This document shows positions 44,473 to 54,600 of a stretch of DNA of 64,000 nt, one piece after another (the first letter of the stretch is position 1; each line of letters starts with the position of its first letter). The notes under the pieces are model-generated. The model was not told the DNA's origin, made no database searches, and was given only the letters and a program-made list of their open reading frames with translations. The DNA comes from Bacillus_BD oryzisoli (GTDB lineage Bacteria; Bacillota; Bacilli; Bacillales; Cytobacillaceae), in NCBI RefSeq assembly GCF_036670025.1, contig NZ_CP137640.1:5180001-5244000 (forward strand). The letters are read 5' to 3'. The translations under genes and the position numbers were made by a program.

Positions 44473-45516
44473 TTGGAAACAAATACAGAAAAAGAAAGCC
44501 GGACGATTTTAGTTGAAACAAAATCGAACGGAAGTGCTGTCACCGCATTAGTATTAGGAATTATTGGAGTAGTAGTAGGATTTATCCCATACATAGGCTG
44601 GTTTATGATCCCCGTTTGGTTATTAGCAATCATTTTTGGATTCATTGGGATGAGAAAAAAGTTCAGAAGAAAAATGGCTGTAACAGGATTGGCGTTAGGT
44701 ATTTTAGGTGCCGTCTATAAAATTGGATTCTGGATCGTTGCTGCCGGCGGATTATTCGCAGCTATTGCCGGAAACGGCTCTGCGACAGAAACGGATAACA
44801 CAGCAGCCGAGAGTACACCGATTGTTGAGACAGCAGGAACAGAGGAATCCGAACAAAAAGATGCTGAAAAAATAGAAGTTCCTTTCGTAGAAGGAGAAGA
44901 TGTTGAGACTACCGAATCCATTTTAACAGAAAAAGGATTTACTATTGGGGAAATCATTGAGATGGACCATAAGGAGATTCCCAAAGGTGAAGTCATTGAA
45001 ACAAAGCCTGCATACGGTGAATTGGCTACAAGCGAAACACCAATTGATATCTATGTAAGCGGCGGGACAGCAGAAGAGCTAACATTAGAGAATATGGAAA
45101 CAAGAGAAGTCAAGGATGTTATTGACGGCAGAAAAGACCAAATCTTTGTCTTTGTCTACTTTAATGCAGAATCCCAACTCCAACAAATTGATGAGGGTGA
45201 AGAAAACCTATTAGTCAACTTGAATAGTAACTTAGCTAAATTCAACGAAAACGATATTGAAGTAATTGGAATCATTGATGAATCGACCGAGTTTACCGTG
45301 AAGGAAAAACTAATGGCACAAGGCTTTGATATCCCGTTCTACTTAAACACAGATGAAGCCTACAACCAAATCCACGATTTCTTCTTCACACCTGACATTA
45401 ACGTGCAAAATGGAGCCGGAGAAATCATTACCGAAAATCTAAGCGGAGAGTCCTTCTTCTTTGATGAAATTACGGTTGATGATGTAGTGAACGAAATATT
45501 GGATAAAGCTAGGTAA
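44473..45516 (+). CDS. DUF4190 - PASTA - thioredoxin-fold-like membrane protein
   Basis: A 347-residue protein with an unusual domain order. A DUF4190-type pair of membrane helices (about 22-105, with ALVLGIIGVV and GLALGILGAV) is followed by an acidic linker, one PASTA-like domain (about 137-200: VPFVEGEDVETTESILTEKG, then PKGEVIETKPAYGE, IDIYVSGG) and a C-terminal alpha/beta domain (about 215-345). The last resembles a redoxin or thioredoxin fold (DQIFVFVYFNAES, VIGIIDES, FDIPFYLNTDE) but has no CxxC. PASTA domains bind peptidoglycan. The start is TTG 44473, with AAAAGGAG upstream. Function unknown. Confidence 0.7.
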   Translation: METNTEKESRTILVETKSNGSAVTALVLGIIGVVVGFIPYIGWFMIPVWLLAIIFGFIGMRKKFRRKMAVTGLALGILGAVYKIGFWIVAAGGLFAAIAGNGSATETDNTAAESTPIVETAGTEESEQKDAEKIEVPFVEGEDVETTESILTEKGFTIGEIIEMDHKEIPKGEVIETKPAYGELATSETPIDIYVSGGTAEELTLENMETREVKDVIDGRKDQIFVFVYFNAESQLQQIDEGEENLLVNLNSNLAKFNENDIEVIGIIDESTEFTVKEKLMAQGFDIPFYLNTDEAYNQIHDFFFTPDINVQNGAGEIITENLSGESFFFDEITVDDVVNEILDKAR

Positions 45517-45524
45517 AAGAGGAA

Positions 45525-45550
45525 GGGGGCAATGCAGCCCCCTTTTTTTA
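45525..45550 (+). terminator. Intrinsic terminator
   Basis: GGGGGCAATGCAGCCCCC followed by seven T, eight bases after the stop of the DUF4190-PASTA gene. Confidence 0.85.
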
Positions 45551-45590
45551 TTTATAAAATTTCTCTGCAGCTTTTGCTTTCACCCCAAAC

Positions 45591-45618
45591 GGAAGCAGCA
45601 GAACCTCCCCTTTGCTTC
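45591..45618. repeat. Family B repeat, diverged
   Basis: GGAAGCAGCAGAACCTCCCC then TTTGCTTC. Same ends as the other copies, with changes in the middle. Confidence 0.7.
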
Positions 45619-45733
45619 ATAAAAACAGCATGTTTCATTATTCTCCCTATTTGAAAAAATGAACAAGAACCCCCATTTTAAACGAATGGTATTTCTTATT
45701 ATAGTTAAATCTAATCTCTGAAGGAGTGATCGC

Positions 45734-45922
45734 ATGTTAGTGAGATTATTAATGAATCTTTTTGCTTCAGGAATCGTGTTGAAAAGAAATCTGGATTGGC
45801 ACAGAAAATTTATCGCCATTTCTATACCTATATTTATAATTGCCATGCTTTTACAATCGGAATATATGGTTCGCCGAATCAAGAAAAATACCTCGTCCCA
45901 GCAGCATTTGCTTGAATCGTAA
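45734..45922 (+). CDS. Small single-pass membrane protein
   Basis: A 62-residue frame with GAAGGAG eight bases before its ATG. It has a short amphipathic start, a basic loop (LKRNLDWHRK), one membrane helix (about 27-43) and a basic tail. No family is recognised. The good ribosome binding site is the main support. Confidence 0.5.
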   Translation: MLVRLLMNLFASGIVLKRNLDWHRKFIAISIPIFIIAMLLQSEYMVRRIKKNTSSQQHLLES

Positions 45923-46016
45923 AATCGGAGTTAAACCGTCTCTCATTCCTTAGAGAACCTAGGCCCTATTGCTGTGTTAAGTAGAGCCCATAGTCTGTTA
46001 AAAGATGGTGATAACA

Positions 46017-46946
46017 ATGTATTGTCAATCAAATGATGAGCTAAACACTCTCGTGAATGAAGCAAGGAAAGTTACAAAAGACGGAAAGGTTGCCGATTAT
46101 ATTCCTGCCCTCGGCAAAGCGGATCCGAATAATTTATCCGTTGCCATTCATTATCCTGATAGTAACTGTATCTCTGCCGGTGATATCGAAAGGAAGTTTA
46201 CACTTCAAAGTATTTCAAAGGTAATCAGCTTGGCATTCGTACTAATGGACAGAGGCTGTGAATATGTGTTTCAACATGTCGGAATGGAGCCGACAGGTGA
46301 CCCCTATAATTCAATTGCAAAGCTGGAAACAATGGACGTTGCCAAACCATTAAATCCAATGATCAATGCAGGAGCATTAGCTGTAACCCATATGATTAAA
46401 GGAAGCAATGTGGTGGAAAGGTTTCAACGTCTAATCAGCTTTATTCAGTCAATGGCTGATAATCCTGACATTGGGTACAGCAAGGAAGTGGCTCAATCAG
46501 AATTCGAATCAGCAGATTTAAACCGTGCTTTAAGTTATTTTTTAAAACAGCATGGGATTATCGATGAGGACGTAGAGAAGCTGATGGATTTATATACGAA
46601 GCAATGTGCCATCGAAATGAATTGTCTGGATTTAGCAAGGATTGGTCTGGTGTTTGCCATGGACGGTACTGATCCTATAAACGGGAACCACATAATTCCT
46701 AAGGAAATTGCACGGATTTGTAAAACCTTTATGGTCACTTGCGGGATGTATAATGCTTCTGGTGAATTTGCGATTAAGATAGGGATTCCTGCTAAAAGCG
46801 GGGTTTCCGGAGGGATTATGGGAGCTGTGCCGGGTAAGTTTGGGATTGGTGTGTTTGGTCCGGCTTTGGATGATCGAGGGAATAGTATTGCGGGGATAAG
46901 GTTGTTGGAGCTGTTGTCTAATAAGTATAATCTGAGTATGTTTTGA
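46017..46946 (+). CDS. glsA: Glutaminase
   Basis: The enzyme hydrolyses L-glutamine to glutamate and ammonia in the cytoplasm. It belongs to the serine-dependent beta-lactamase-like glutaminase family. The catalytic SISK (Ser-x-x-Lys) lies in KFTLQSISKVISLA, and NPMINAGALAVTHMI, VTCGMYNASGEFA and PAKSGVSGGIMG follow in the usual order. The length of about 309 residues is normal. ATG 46017 is used. ATG 46005 in the same frame is also possible, and both have weak binding sites. It appears to be monocistronic. Confidence 0.93.
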   Translation: MYCQSNDELNTLVNEARKVTKDGKVADYIPALGKADPNNLSVAIHYPDSNCISAGDIERKFTLQSISKVISLAFVLMDRGCEYVFQHVGMEPTGDPYNSIAKLETMDVAKPLNPMINAGALAVTHMIKGSNVVERFQRLISFIQSMADNPDIGYSKEVAQSEFESADLNRALSYFLKQHGIIDEDVEKLMDLYTKQCAIEMNCLDLARIGLVFAMDGTDPINGNHIIPKEIARICKTFMVTCGMYNASGEFAIKIGIPAKSGVSGGIMGAVPGKFGIGVFGPALDDRGNSIAGIRLLELLSNKYNLSMF

Positions 46947-47047
46947 AAATTTCAGGGTAGTGAAAAGGTTACTAAAAGCTCCTTTATCAGCAGTCCTTTT
47001 CACTACCTTACTTCAACTAAATATCCTCTATTAGAGTCCTATCCAGC

Positions 47048-48577
47048 TTAAAATGAATTCATATAATCAAACCATTCGCCAGTATTCTTGTTTACTGCGT
47101 ACCATCCGCGAGTTACGTTATGGCTTGATACATCATCCTTCACTACATCATAAACATGAATAACATAATAATCCCCATCATCATAATCATATACTACACT
47201 TGCTGAATGAGGGACTTGCAGTGCCTGTCGAATGATTTGTTCTGCCTGTTCCGGAGTAACTCCTTGTGGTGTCTGTTCAACTCCTGAATAAAAGTATTTT
47301 ACCGGATAACTGTCAAAGTCTGCCTTCCAATCAGCGATAGACTCTGGAAGCTTATTTTTATAGGCAGGATTGGTTGTATAATAATGGACAGTATCACCGT
47401 CTTTGATTACGGCGCCATAAAGGTTTCCATCATCTCCAATAATGACGATTCCTTCCATGATCGTATACAGTCCTCTAACTGCACCAGTGATTACTTTACC
47501 GTTCACTTCGGAATCATAAAGTTCCTCGCCATTAATCAATTGCATACTATTTACAAAGTCCTGATAATCAGCACCAGTCATTTGACGAAATTCCTCATCT
47601 AAGGATTGAGATTCAAGGACTCTAGGATATAGCGATGGTTGAGTATCAGCTGGATTACCTGTGAAGTCCCCGTCAAAATAGGTTCCCATTCCTCCATACT
47701 GGTAACAATCCATTGTTTGTTCTACCTGGATTGATTCCCCGTTATGAGTGAAGATCAATTTACAACTTGAATCTGTATCATTGTATTGTGCTGTCGTGCC
47801 CTGAATTTGGGCATTTCCTTCAATCCAACCGACATTGGCACCACTTGTTACATTTAAGGAGAAATGCAATGAGGATGAATTGCTATTTGTTATTGTTAAA
47901 AGTCCAGGATTAGCAAAATCCTCTCTTTTCCATTCTCCATCCCAATTTACTGGATCTGGAATAACCGGCGGGCTTACCTTAAAGCGATCATCAAGTGCCC
48001 TTGCTAAAAATGCTGAAAACTGAGCTCTGGTCATATCAAGATTAGGCTTGAATGTTCCATCTGTATAACCATTCGTGATACCTGCCTCTACAATTTTATA
48101 AATAGATTGATAGGCACTTGAAGTAGAAGACACATCATAAAAACGGATATCCGATGTTTCACTTAGTTTGAATGCCCGATCGATTAAAATAGCCATTTGC
48201 CCCCGTGTTAACGTGGCATTTGGGCGAAATGTACCATCTGGGAAGCCATTAATAATTCCCCACTCAACTGCAGATGTTATGTATCCGGATGCAAAATTAG
48301 CAGAATTCACATCTGTAAAAATTGTTGCTCTTTGCTTACCATCTAGCCCAAGTGCACGCCCAATCATCGTTGCAGCTGCAGCACGAGTTACTTTATCTTC
48401 TGGACCAAAACGGCCATCCTTATAACCTGTAATCACATTCGAGTTGGATAAATAGTCAATTTCATCGAAAAAAAGATGATTAGCAGGTACGTCCTTAAAT
48501 GACGCAGCACTTGCTGATGGGACGAATAACACAAGTGTTAATAAAACACCAAAAAACAGAGATACATATTTTTTCAC
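47048..48577 (-). CDS. SLH protein with lipocalin-like and PepSY-like C-terminal regions
   Basis: A 509-residue secreted protein. Signal peptide (1-25), three SLH domains (about 26-195), a beta-rich middle part beginning NWDGEWKREDF that resembles a lipocalin-like barrel and contains two cysteines, and a C-terminal region (about 435-505) with EQAEQIIRQAL and GWYAVNKNTGEWFDY, typical of PepSY-like domains. PepSY domains are often protease inhibitors or secreted regulators. GTG 48577 follows GGGAGAGGAAAG. The longer frame to 48637 has no site. The middle and C-terminal assignments are tentative. Confidence 0.82.
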   Translation of the reverse strand: MKKYVSLFFGVLLTLVLFVPSASAASFKDVPANHLFFDEIDYLSNSNVITGYKDGRFGPEDKVTRAAAATMIGRALGLDGKQRATIFTDVNSANFASGYITSAVEWGIINGFPDGTFRPNATLTRGQMAILIDRAFKLSETSDIRFYDVSSTSSAYQSIYKIVEAGITNGYTDGTFKPNLDMTRAQFSAFLARALDDRFKVSPPVIPDPVNWDGEWKREDFANPGLLTITNSNSSSLHFSLNVTSGANVGWIEGNAQIQGTTAQYNDTDSSCKLIFTHNGESIQVEQTMDCYQYGGMGTYFDGDFTGNPADTQPSLYPRVLESQSLDEEFRQMTGADYQDFVNSMQLINGEELYDSEVNGKVITGAVRGLYTIMEGIVIIGDDGNLYGAVIKDGDTVHYYTTNPAYKNKLPESIADWKADFDSYPVKYFYSGVEQTPQGVTPEQAEQIIRQALQVPHSASVVYDYDDGDYYVIHVYDVVKDDVSSHNVTRGWYAVNKNTGEWFDYMNSF

Positions 48578-48779
48578 CAAAATTTCTTTCCTCTCCCTTA
48601 CTAATAACATACTATTTTTATAGAAATACAGGAACATTATACCATATTACAAAATGTTTAAAAAACTTTAGTACTATCGATATAGTAATTTATGGCTTTA
48701 GTTTGAAACAAGCCCTTTATCGCCTCATTTTTACTAATTTCCCTAAGCAGGATACCGCTTCGGCGGAAGACCTTATACT

Positions 48780-48822
48780 GAAAAAGGCGAGAATAGTCTC
48801 ATTAAGCTGACTATCCTCGCCA
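48780..48822 (-). terminator. Minus-strand intrinsic terminator of the lipoprotein gene
   Basis: On the minus strand GGCGAGGATAGTC pairs with GACTATTCTCGCC and is followed by TTTTT. It serves the lipoprotein gene at 48963. The rest of the 385-base gap 48578-48962 is AT-rich and holds a family B copy. Confidence 0.75.
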
Positions 48823-48870
48823 CATTATGTTTGATCTACTTATTAGATTGATAGTGTTATACCCAACTTT

Positions 48871-48899
48871 GGAAGCAGAAGAACCGTCCCTCTGCTTCT
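48871..48899. repeat. Family B repeat, last copy
   Basis: GGAAGCAGAAGAACCGTCCC then TCTGCTTCT, close to the family consensus. No family B copy is seen further right. Confidence 0.82.
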
Positions 48900-48962
48900 A
48901 TTGTTTAATTCTTCTTCAATTGTCATCCATATATATTTGATGACCGACGAAGGGTTATAAAT

Positions 48963-49655
48963 CTACACTTCTTGCACCCAAAACGATTTTATTTTACTTG
49001 CAGAAGGATCTGATACAAAAACCATATAGAACTCCGAATTTTGAACGACTAAATGGTATTCATCATCATAAATTTCCTCGTTTAATTGCCAATTTCCAGA
49101 TTCAGAGTATGTACTTATCACATCGCTAACATTCTCATAAAATGAAGAGGCTTTCCCTTCCTGAACACTGACTAGATGAACTTGATTTGTCGTTCTAGAA
49201 ACCGTATAAACCGCATCACTATAATATAACATCATTTCACTCATTGTTGTTTTTACCGAATCTGGTTCGCCAAATTCTTGTTTTAACTGCTCTGGTGTAT
49301 AGCCTAGATGTAAGGTTTCTCCAATATTATTCATCAAATCTGTGCTAATAATCGTTTCGCCTTGTACTGTGTTTCCGTTTTCTGAATCGGATACAGTGGT
49401 ATTAGTGTCGTTGTTACTTTCACTTGTTGATTGCTCATCACTATCTTTTTTTAATTGCTCTTGTTTTTCTGTACCGGCTTCAGTTTTACCAGTTTCATAA
49501 GATTTATCAGATGATGCTTCATTTTCTTCTGTTCCTGAATTCACAGCCTCTTCCTTACTAGCAGTTGTTGTGCCTTCCTTTTGTTCACTGCTGCACGCTG
49601 TTATCAGGGCTACCGCCATGATTAAAGATAAAAACAAACCAAATTTTCTTATCAT
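48963..49655 (-). CDS. Lipoprotein of unknown function
   Basis: A 230-residue protein with a clear lipoprotein signal (lipobox LITAC, Cys about residue 21). A low-complexity Ser/Thr/Glu/Asn linker (about 22-100) leads to a small globular domain (about 105-230) that begins with LHLGYTPEQLKQEFGEPD, a pattern common in SmpA/OmlA-like or DUF4309-like folds. It would be attached to the outer face of the membrane. Nothing in the context defines its role. Confidence 0.75.
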   Translation of the reverse strand: MIRKFGLFLSLIMAVALITACSSEQKEGTTTASKEEAVNSGTEENEASSDKSYETGKTEAGTEKQEQLKKDSDEQSTSESNNDTNTTVSDSENGNTVQGETIISTDLMNNIGETLHLGYTPEQLKQEFGEPDSVKTTMSEMMLYYSDAVYTVSRTTNQVHLVSVQEGKASSFYENVSDVISTYSESGNWQLNEEIYDDEYHLVVQNSEFYMVFVSDPSASKIKSFWVQEV

Positions 49656-49723
49656 TAAACACTTTCTCCCCTTTTCCCTATTTTTTAATATTTGGTAAAG
49701 CTGTTTAATATGTTGAAAAAAAT

Positions 49724-49765
49724 AAAAAAGCCCTGCTAAGATTAACTCTCCACAGAGCTACTTTT
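49724..49765 (-). terminator. Minus-strand terminator, dispersed type
   Basis: Minus-strand AGCTCTGTGGAG and CTTAGCAGGGCT form an imperfect stem followed by TTTTTT. It ends the SLH gene at 49844. Confidence 0.65.
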
Positions 49766-49843
49766 ATTAATTATATGAATTACAAAATTAAGAGAACATC
49801 GTAACAAGTCCCCTTATTACCTATCTCCTTAAATTCTTAAACA

Positions 49844-51538
49844 CTATTTTGTTATTAAATCAGTACTTACTAGCGTATTATGAATCATCTTAGCTGCTTC
49901 TGCTCTTGTAATCTGATTTTTTGGTTTTAGACTATTGTCAGCAAATCCATCAACAACACCATTTTTTACTGTTATCGCTACTGATTGAGTTGCCCAATCC
50001 CCGATCGATTGGTAATCTGTAAATTTCCCAACAACATTAGCCGCAGTTTTTTCATCCATAGTGACCTTGAGCTCAGTCAGCTTCATAGCCTGTGCAATAA
50101 TGGCCATAGCTTGTTCTCTTGTAATTGAATCATTAGGTCGGAAAGTACCTTCTTGATAGCCTTTAATCAGCCCATACTTATAGGAGGTTAAAACAGGTTC
50201 ATAGTACCATTTTGTTTCTGGAACATCAGTGAAGGATTGATCAGTTTCTTCGTATTTTAAACCCAACGCTCTGTTGATAATGGCGGCAAATTCCGCTCTC
50301 GTAATGCTCCTATTTGGTTCAAAGTGATTTTCATCCACACCATTAATGATCAACTTTGATGCCATACTATTGATATAATCCTTAGACCAATGATTTTCTA
50401 CATCTTGAAATCCTATTTCATTATGAATGACTGTGTAAAAGCTATTTGTTCTGCTATTAATAACTACGAAATATTCTCCGTTCTTTTCAATAATCTTTGT
50501 TGGTACATGACTCATGGTTCCATCTGGAGAAATGACCACTGCAGTAGTGACCTTGCTGGCATCTACATCCTTTGACAGCTTAATCATTCTCTCAACATAT
50601 CCGTTAAAATCCTTTACTTCGAACGACTGATTATTAACTTTCGCCTGTATTGTAAAAGAAATCGGTTTTACTAGTAAGGTTACTTCATGTTCTGTGGCAA
50701 CCTGTTCAAGTACCTGGATATCACTTTCTGATGGTTCGGTTATTTTTACATTCATTTGAATTTTGTTTGGATCAGTTCCAGCTCCAAATTGATCAAGAAT
50801 GTTATCGATATCTAGCTTACTGACAGGAAGGCTATAGGTAGCTCGATTTGTTTCAATTTGTAAGGTATTATCATTCGCTTTCATACTATTCAGCATCCCT
50901 AAACTTAGCTGCGTATTTAGCTCTTCAACATCCTCAGTCATTTTTACAGTTAAAACTTGTTCTTTTTCTAAACCAAGATCTTTTGATTCAAGGAAGGATA
51001 CGTTCGCTTTTCCGTTTTGATTATCAACGCTGACTAGGTCCTCTGCGATACCGTCAACTATCGTATCTTGATTATTTCCAGGTGCTGGCTGAACTGCTCC
51101 GCCACCAGTTCCACCAGTGGTTGGTGGATTTTGAACAGGTTCTTCAACTGTTACATTAAAATCTATTTTCTTCACTTCCCCGGCTCCCCAATAAAGTTCC
51201 TCTTTTGCTTTTACTTGATTTAAAGCAATTGAACCCTGTTTACCGGTTAAGTAAAACTCGACATTTTTTCCGGAAAAACCGTCTCCGGTTATTAAAAGCT
51301 TGGATTTTGTTCCAGCTCCGCCGTATTTGCCCGGCTCACTGATCAGTATATTTCCCACAACTTTTCCATCAACCTTTGCTGTTACTTCAATGCCTGCAGC
51401 GGCTGGTTGCTGATTGATAGTAACATCCCCATAGGCTAACGCGGGAAATGAAGGGATTGACCCTTCAGCTGCAGCTGTTTGAAGCGGAAGGCAAAATAGG
51501 AATAGTCCAATCAGGAAAATAATAAATCTATTTTTCAT
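49844..51538 (-). CDS. SLH protein with large N-terminal beta-rich region
   Basis: A 564-residue secreted protein. Signal peptide (1-23), a beta-rich part (about 25-375) including a Gly/Pro-rich hinge (TTGGTGGGAVQPAPG), then three C-terminal SLH domains (about 380-560; FEPNRSITRAEFAAII, FRPNDSITREQAMAII, LKPKNQITRAEAAKMI). No enzyme motif is seen. ATG 51538 is chosen because AAAGGAACGG is just upstream. It lies 88 bases after the giant LRR/YerB-like gene on the same strand and is probably co-transcribed with it. It may form a surface complex with that protein, which lacks SLH domains. Confidence 0.85.
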   Translation of the reverse strand: MKNRFIIFLIGLFLFCLPLQTAAAEGSIPSFPALAYGDVTINQQPAAAGIEVTAKVDGKVVGNILISEPGKYGGAGTKSKLLITGDGFSGKNVEFYLTGKQGSIALNQVKAKEELYWGAGEVKKIDFNVTVEEPVQNPPTTGGTGGGAVQPAPGNNQDTIVDGIAEDLVSVDNQNGKANVSFLESKDLGLEKEQVLTVKMTEDVEELNTQLSLGMLNSMKANDNTLQIETNRATYSLPVSKLDIDNILDQFGAGTDPNKIQMNVKITEPSESDIQVLEQVATEHEVTLLVKPISFTIQAKVNNQSFEVKDFNGYVERMIKLSKDVDASKVTTAVVISPDGTMSHVPTKIIEKNGEYFVVINSRTNSFYTVIHNEIGFQDVENHWSKDYINSMASKLIINGVDENHFEPNRSITRAEFAAIINRALGLKYEETDQSFTDVPETKWYYEPVLTSYKYGLIKGYQEGTFRPNDSITREQAMAIIAQAMKLTELKVTMDEKTAANVVGKFTDYQSIGDWATQSVAITVKNGVVDGFADNSLKPKNQITRAEAAKMIHNTLVSTDLITK

Positions 51539-51626
51539 TAATAATTCCGTTCCTTTCTTAGTTGAGGTTGCTAGAAAATGACAGAGAGGGATAGCTCCCA
51601 TCTCTGCCGTTTTACCATTTCAATTG

Positions 51627-54600
51627 TTATTCAACGATTGTTGTATATACTTCATCTGTATCTTTTAAATAAACCCAATAACCGTCATAGGAATTCATTG
51701 AATAATTATAGTTCCACTCTGTAAGATCTAATACATTTGTTAGCCACCAACCGTTAGAAGGTCGCTGTTTATTGTTATTGTACAAATTAGGTGCATAAAT
51801 TCTTGTTAAACCTTTGCCATTTTCATAGCGTAAATCACTCAATACATCTTTTAGATTACTATCAGTGCCAACGCCAATTAAATTCCATCCAGACGTCAGT
51901 GTCTTTGTGGCAAATGACTCTTGAGGTGACACTTCAGTTTTCCAATTAAAGTAAATTGTTGTTTCCTTATTTACTTTGATAAATACGGCACTTGCCGGAT
52001 TTTGAAGCTCTTTTACAACATCTTCCTGTTCATTCAGCCAAGTATTGGTTTCTCCCTTCAATCCGAAAGATAACCATCCATCCACATCGTCCTCTGAAAT
52101 AGAAAATTCATCGACTTGTTTTGGTGTTGAAATCAAGTTCCATCCCTTACCTAATACAAGACTCGCATCATATTCACCTTTTGTTTTAAATTCCGTTTTT
52201 ACTTCAGTACTTTTCATGCCCTTTGTATTTTCAACTGCACCCTCCGGCATGATAAATGTGTAATATTGATTGTTTAAAAGTTTTTCTTTCGGTTTAATGA
52301 TTAATCGATTGCCTTCAATTGTTTTCGTGATTGCAATTGACTGGTTAAGCTGATTTTTAAGTTGGATATCTTTATATAGTGATCCTTCCTTAATCTTTTC
52401 ATTAAACTCAATTTCAATAGCAGATGCAGTAGATACATCATTTTGTCCTGTAGAAGGGGTTACATTGGTATCTGAAAATGCCTCATCAACTAATACCCAT
52501 GCTTTTCCTTCAGTAAATTGCATTTTACTGTCGTCTTCTAGATAAAATTCCATCGACTCCTCTGAAGAAGTCTTTTTCCAATACCCTTTCCAAACCTTAC
52601 CGTCTCGATAGTAATGAGCAGGACCGCTTCCGATCATGTCAACATCAATCAGCCATTCACTGCTATAGTATTGTGTATGAGGTACAAAGATTTGGATTAC
52701 ATTATTAACCTGAATCGATGAATCCTCTTCTGTTACAACCTTCTTGTTATTTTCATATTTTGTATATCGCTTTGCTTCAGCATCCCAGTTAAAAGCAGTT
52801 TCATAAGCACGGCCTTTAAAAGTCGTAACAACTTTATTCGCATCTGTGCCGCCTGTAATGGATCCTACTGGAAGCAGGTTGGTCGATAACGCACCCGTAT
52901 CACCGTCACGATCTTGGATAGCATCTGTTAACCGCTTTGAATCTGTATATAAATTATGCGGAGCAACTCTATCTTTTGAACGATAGAAGTATTCACCTGA
53001 GCCATAAATCTCATCTATATTCATGATTGGAAGATTTGGAATCAGGGATAATGATTCACCACTGCCGCCAGCATGTGCAAAAGCCCCGCGATATCCAGCC
53101 GCAATATCAGTTAAACTCTTCCTAGCTGAACGAACTGGACCAATCTTATCAATATCCTTTGACGCATCGAATAAAGCTAAATACCTTGTAATACCAGGAG
53201 CCACAGCTAATTCATAAATCAATTCAGCATCACTAATCCCAGCCTGCGGACGGGCACCCTCTTGATTATCAATGACTACACTGTACACCTCTAATGGTTT
53301 TATAGAAGGGTCTGGTGTATTTTGAGGCAAGTAAGTCACCTTGAATCCATGGTCAAGTAATGTCTGAATGTCTTTAGCATTCTGAGATTCTTTTGATAGA
53401 TCGAGATAGTTGTAGCTTAGATCGAATTCCAAAGGATTTGTTGTGTTTTGATAGTTTACATTTTGTGCGAAAGTGCTAATATCTGTGAGTTTATTCCATC
53501 TTACATCTAAATAAGATAGATTTGGTATGGTTGCAATAGGACCGATATCTCTTATGTTGTTATCGTATAATCTAAGCCAAGAGAGGTTATTTAATCCTGT
53601 TAAAGAGCTAATATCTGAAAGCCCAGTATCACTTAAATTTAGCTGAGATAGATTGATCAAATTACTTATTTGGCTAAGATCCTTAATAGAATTCCCACCT
53701 ATATTGAGATCCTGAAGATTAACAAAATTCTCTAATCCTTCTAAGTTTGAGATATCTGAATATGGATAGGACAAAGTTTCAACTGGCAGGACGTCACTTC
53801 TTTTGATGTCTCCAGCAAGCCTTCCTACCTGATTTCTTATTAGGGTTTCAAGATTCTTATCTTCAATAGTGACTACCTCATCTGGATAAACAGTGACTTC
53901 AATGCTATCCTGATGACCGCCATCTTCAGTTGTAACAGTTATGGTAGCTGTTCCTTCAGAAACGGCTTTAACTGTTCCATTATTGTCAACTTTAGCAACT
54001 GCATCATTGCTGCTAGTCCATATAATTTTCGAATTGACATAAGCATTTTGTGGTAATAATGTTGCAGAGAGTTGTTTCTCTGCGAATTTATCTTTTACCA
54101 GGCCTAGTGTTGATATTTTTCCGTAATTCGAATTTATTTGGACACCAGTTGCTCTTGTTTTTTGTGACTCATAATAAACGTCTACACCTTTGGCTTTTAT
54201 ATTTTGGATAATATTTAAAGTCTCGGACCCTTCCTTAATGTTTAAATAATTCCCATTTAAATTTATCCACTTTGGTAATCCGCCATTGTTTAATAAAGTT
54301 TCTAATGGAGAAATATCTTCAATTTGGTTGTTTGTTAATTCAAGTGAATATAAATTAACAAGATTCTCTATCCCTTGTATATTTGAAATGTTCCTGTTGT
54401 ACCCTTGTAAATCTCTAATTTCCGCTAAATCGCTTTTTTGAAGCTCTCCTGTTGCTTTATTAATTCTCTCCCTAATTAAAGCTTCTAAATTAGGATCGGG
54501 AAAATTCACTACTCCATCCGAAAAAACTTTTACCTTAATCGAGTCTTTATATCCGCCATCATCAGTTGTTACAGTTATAATAGACTCTCCTTCTGATACA

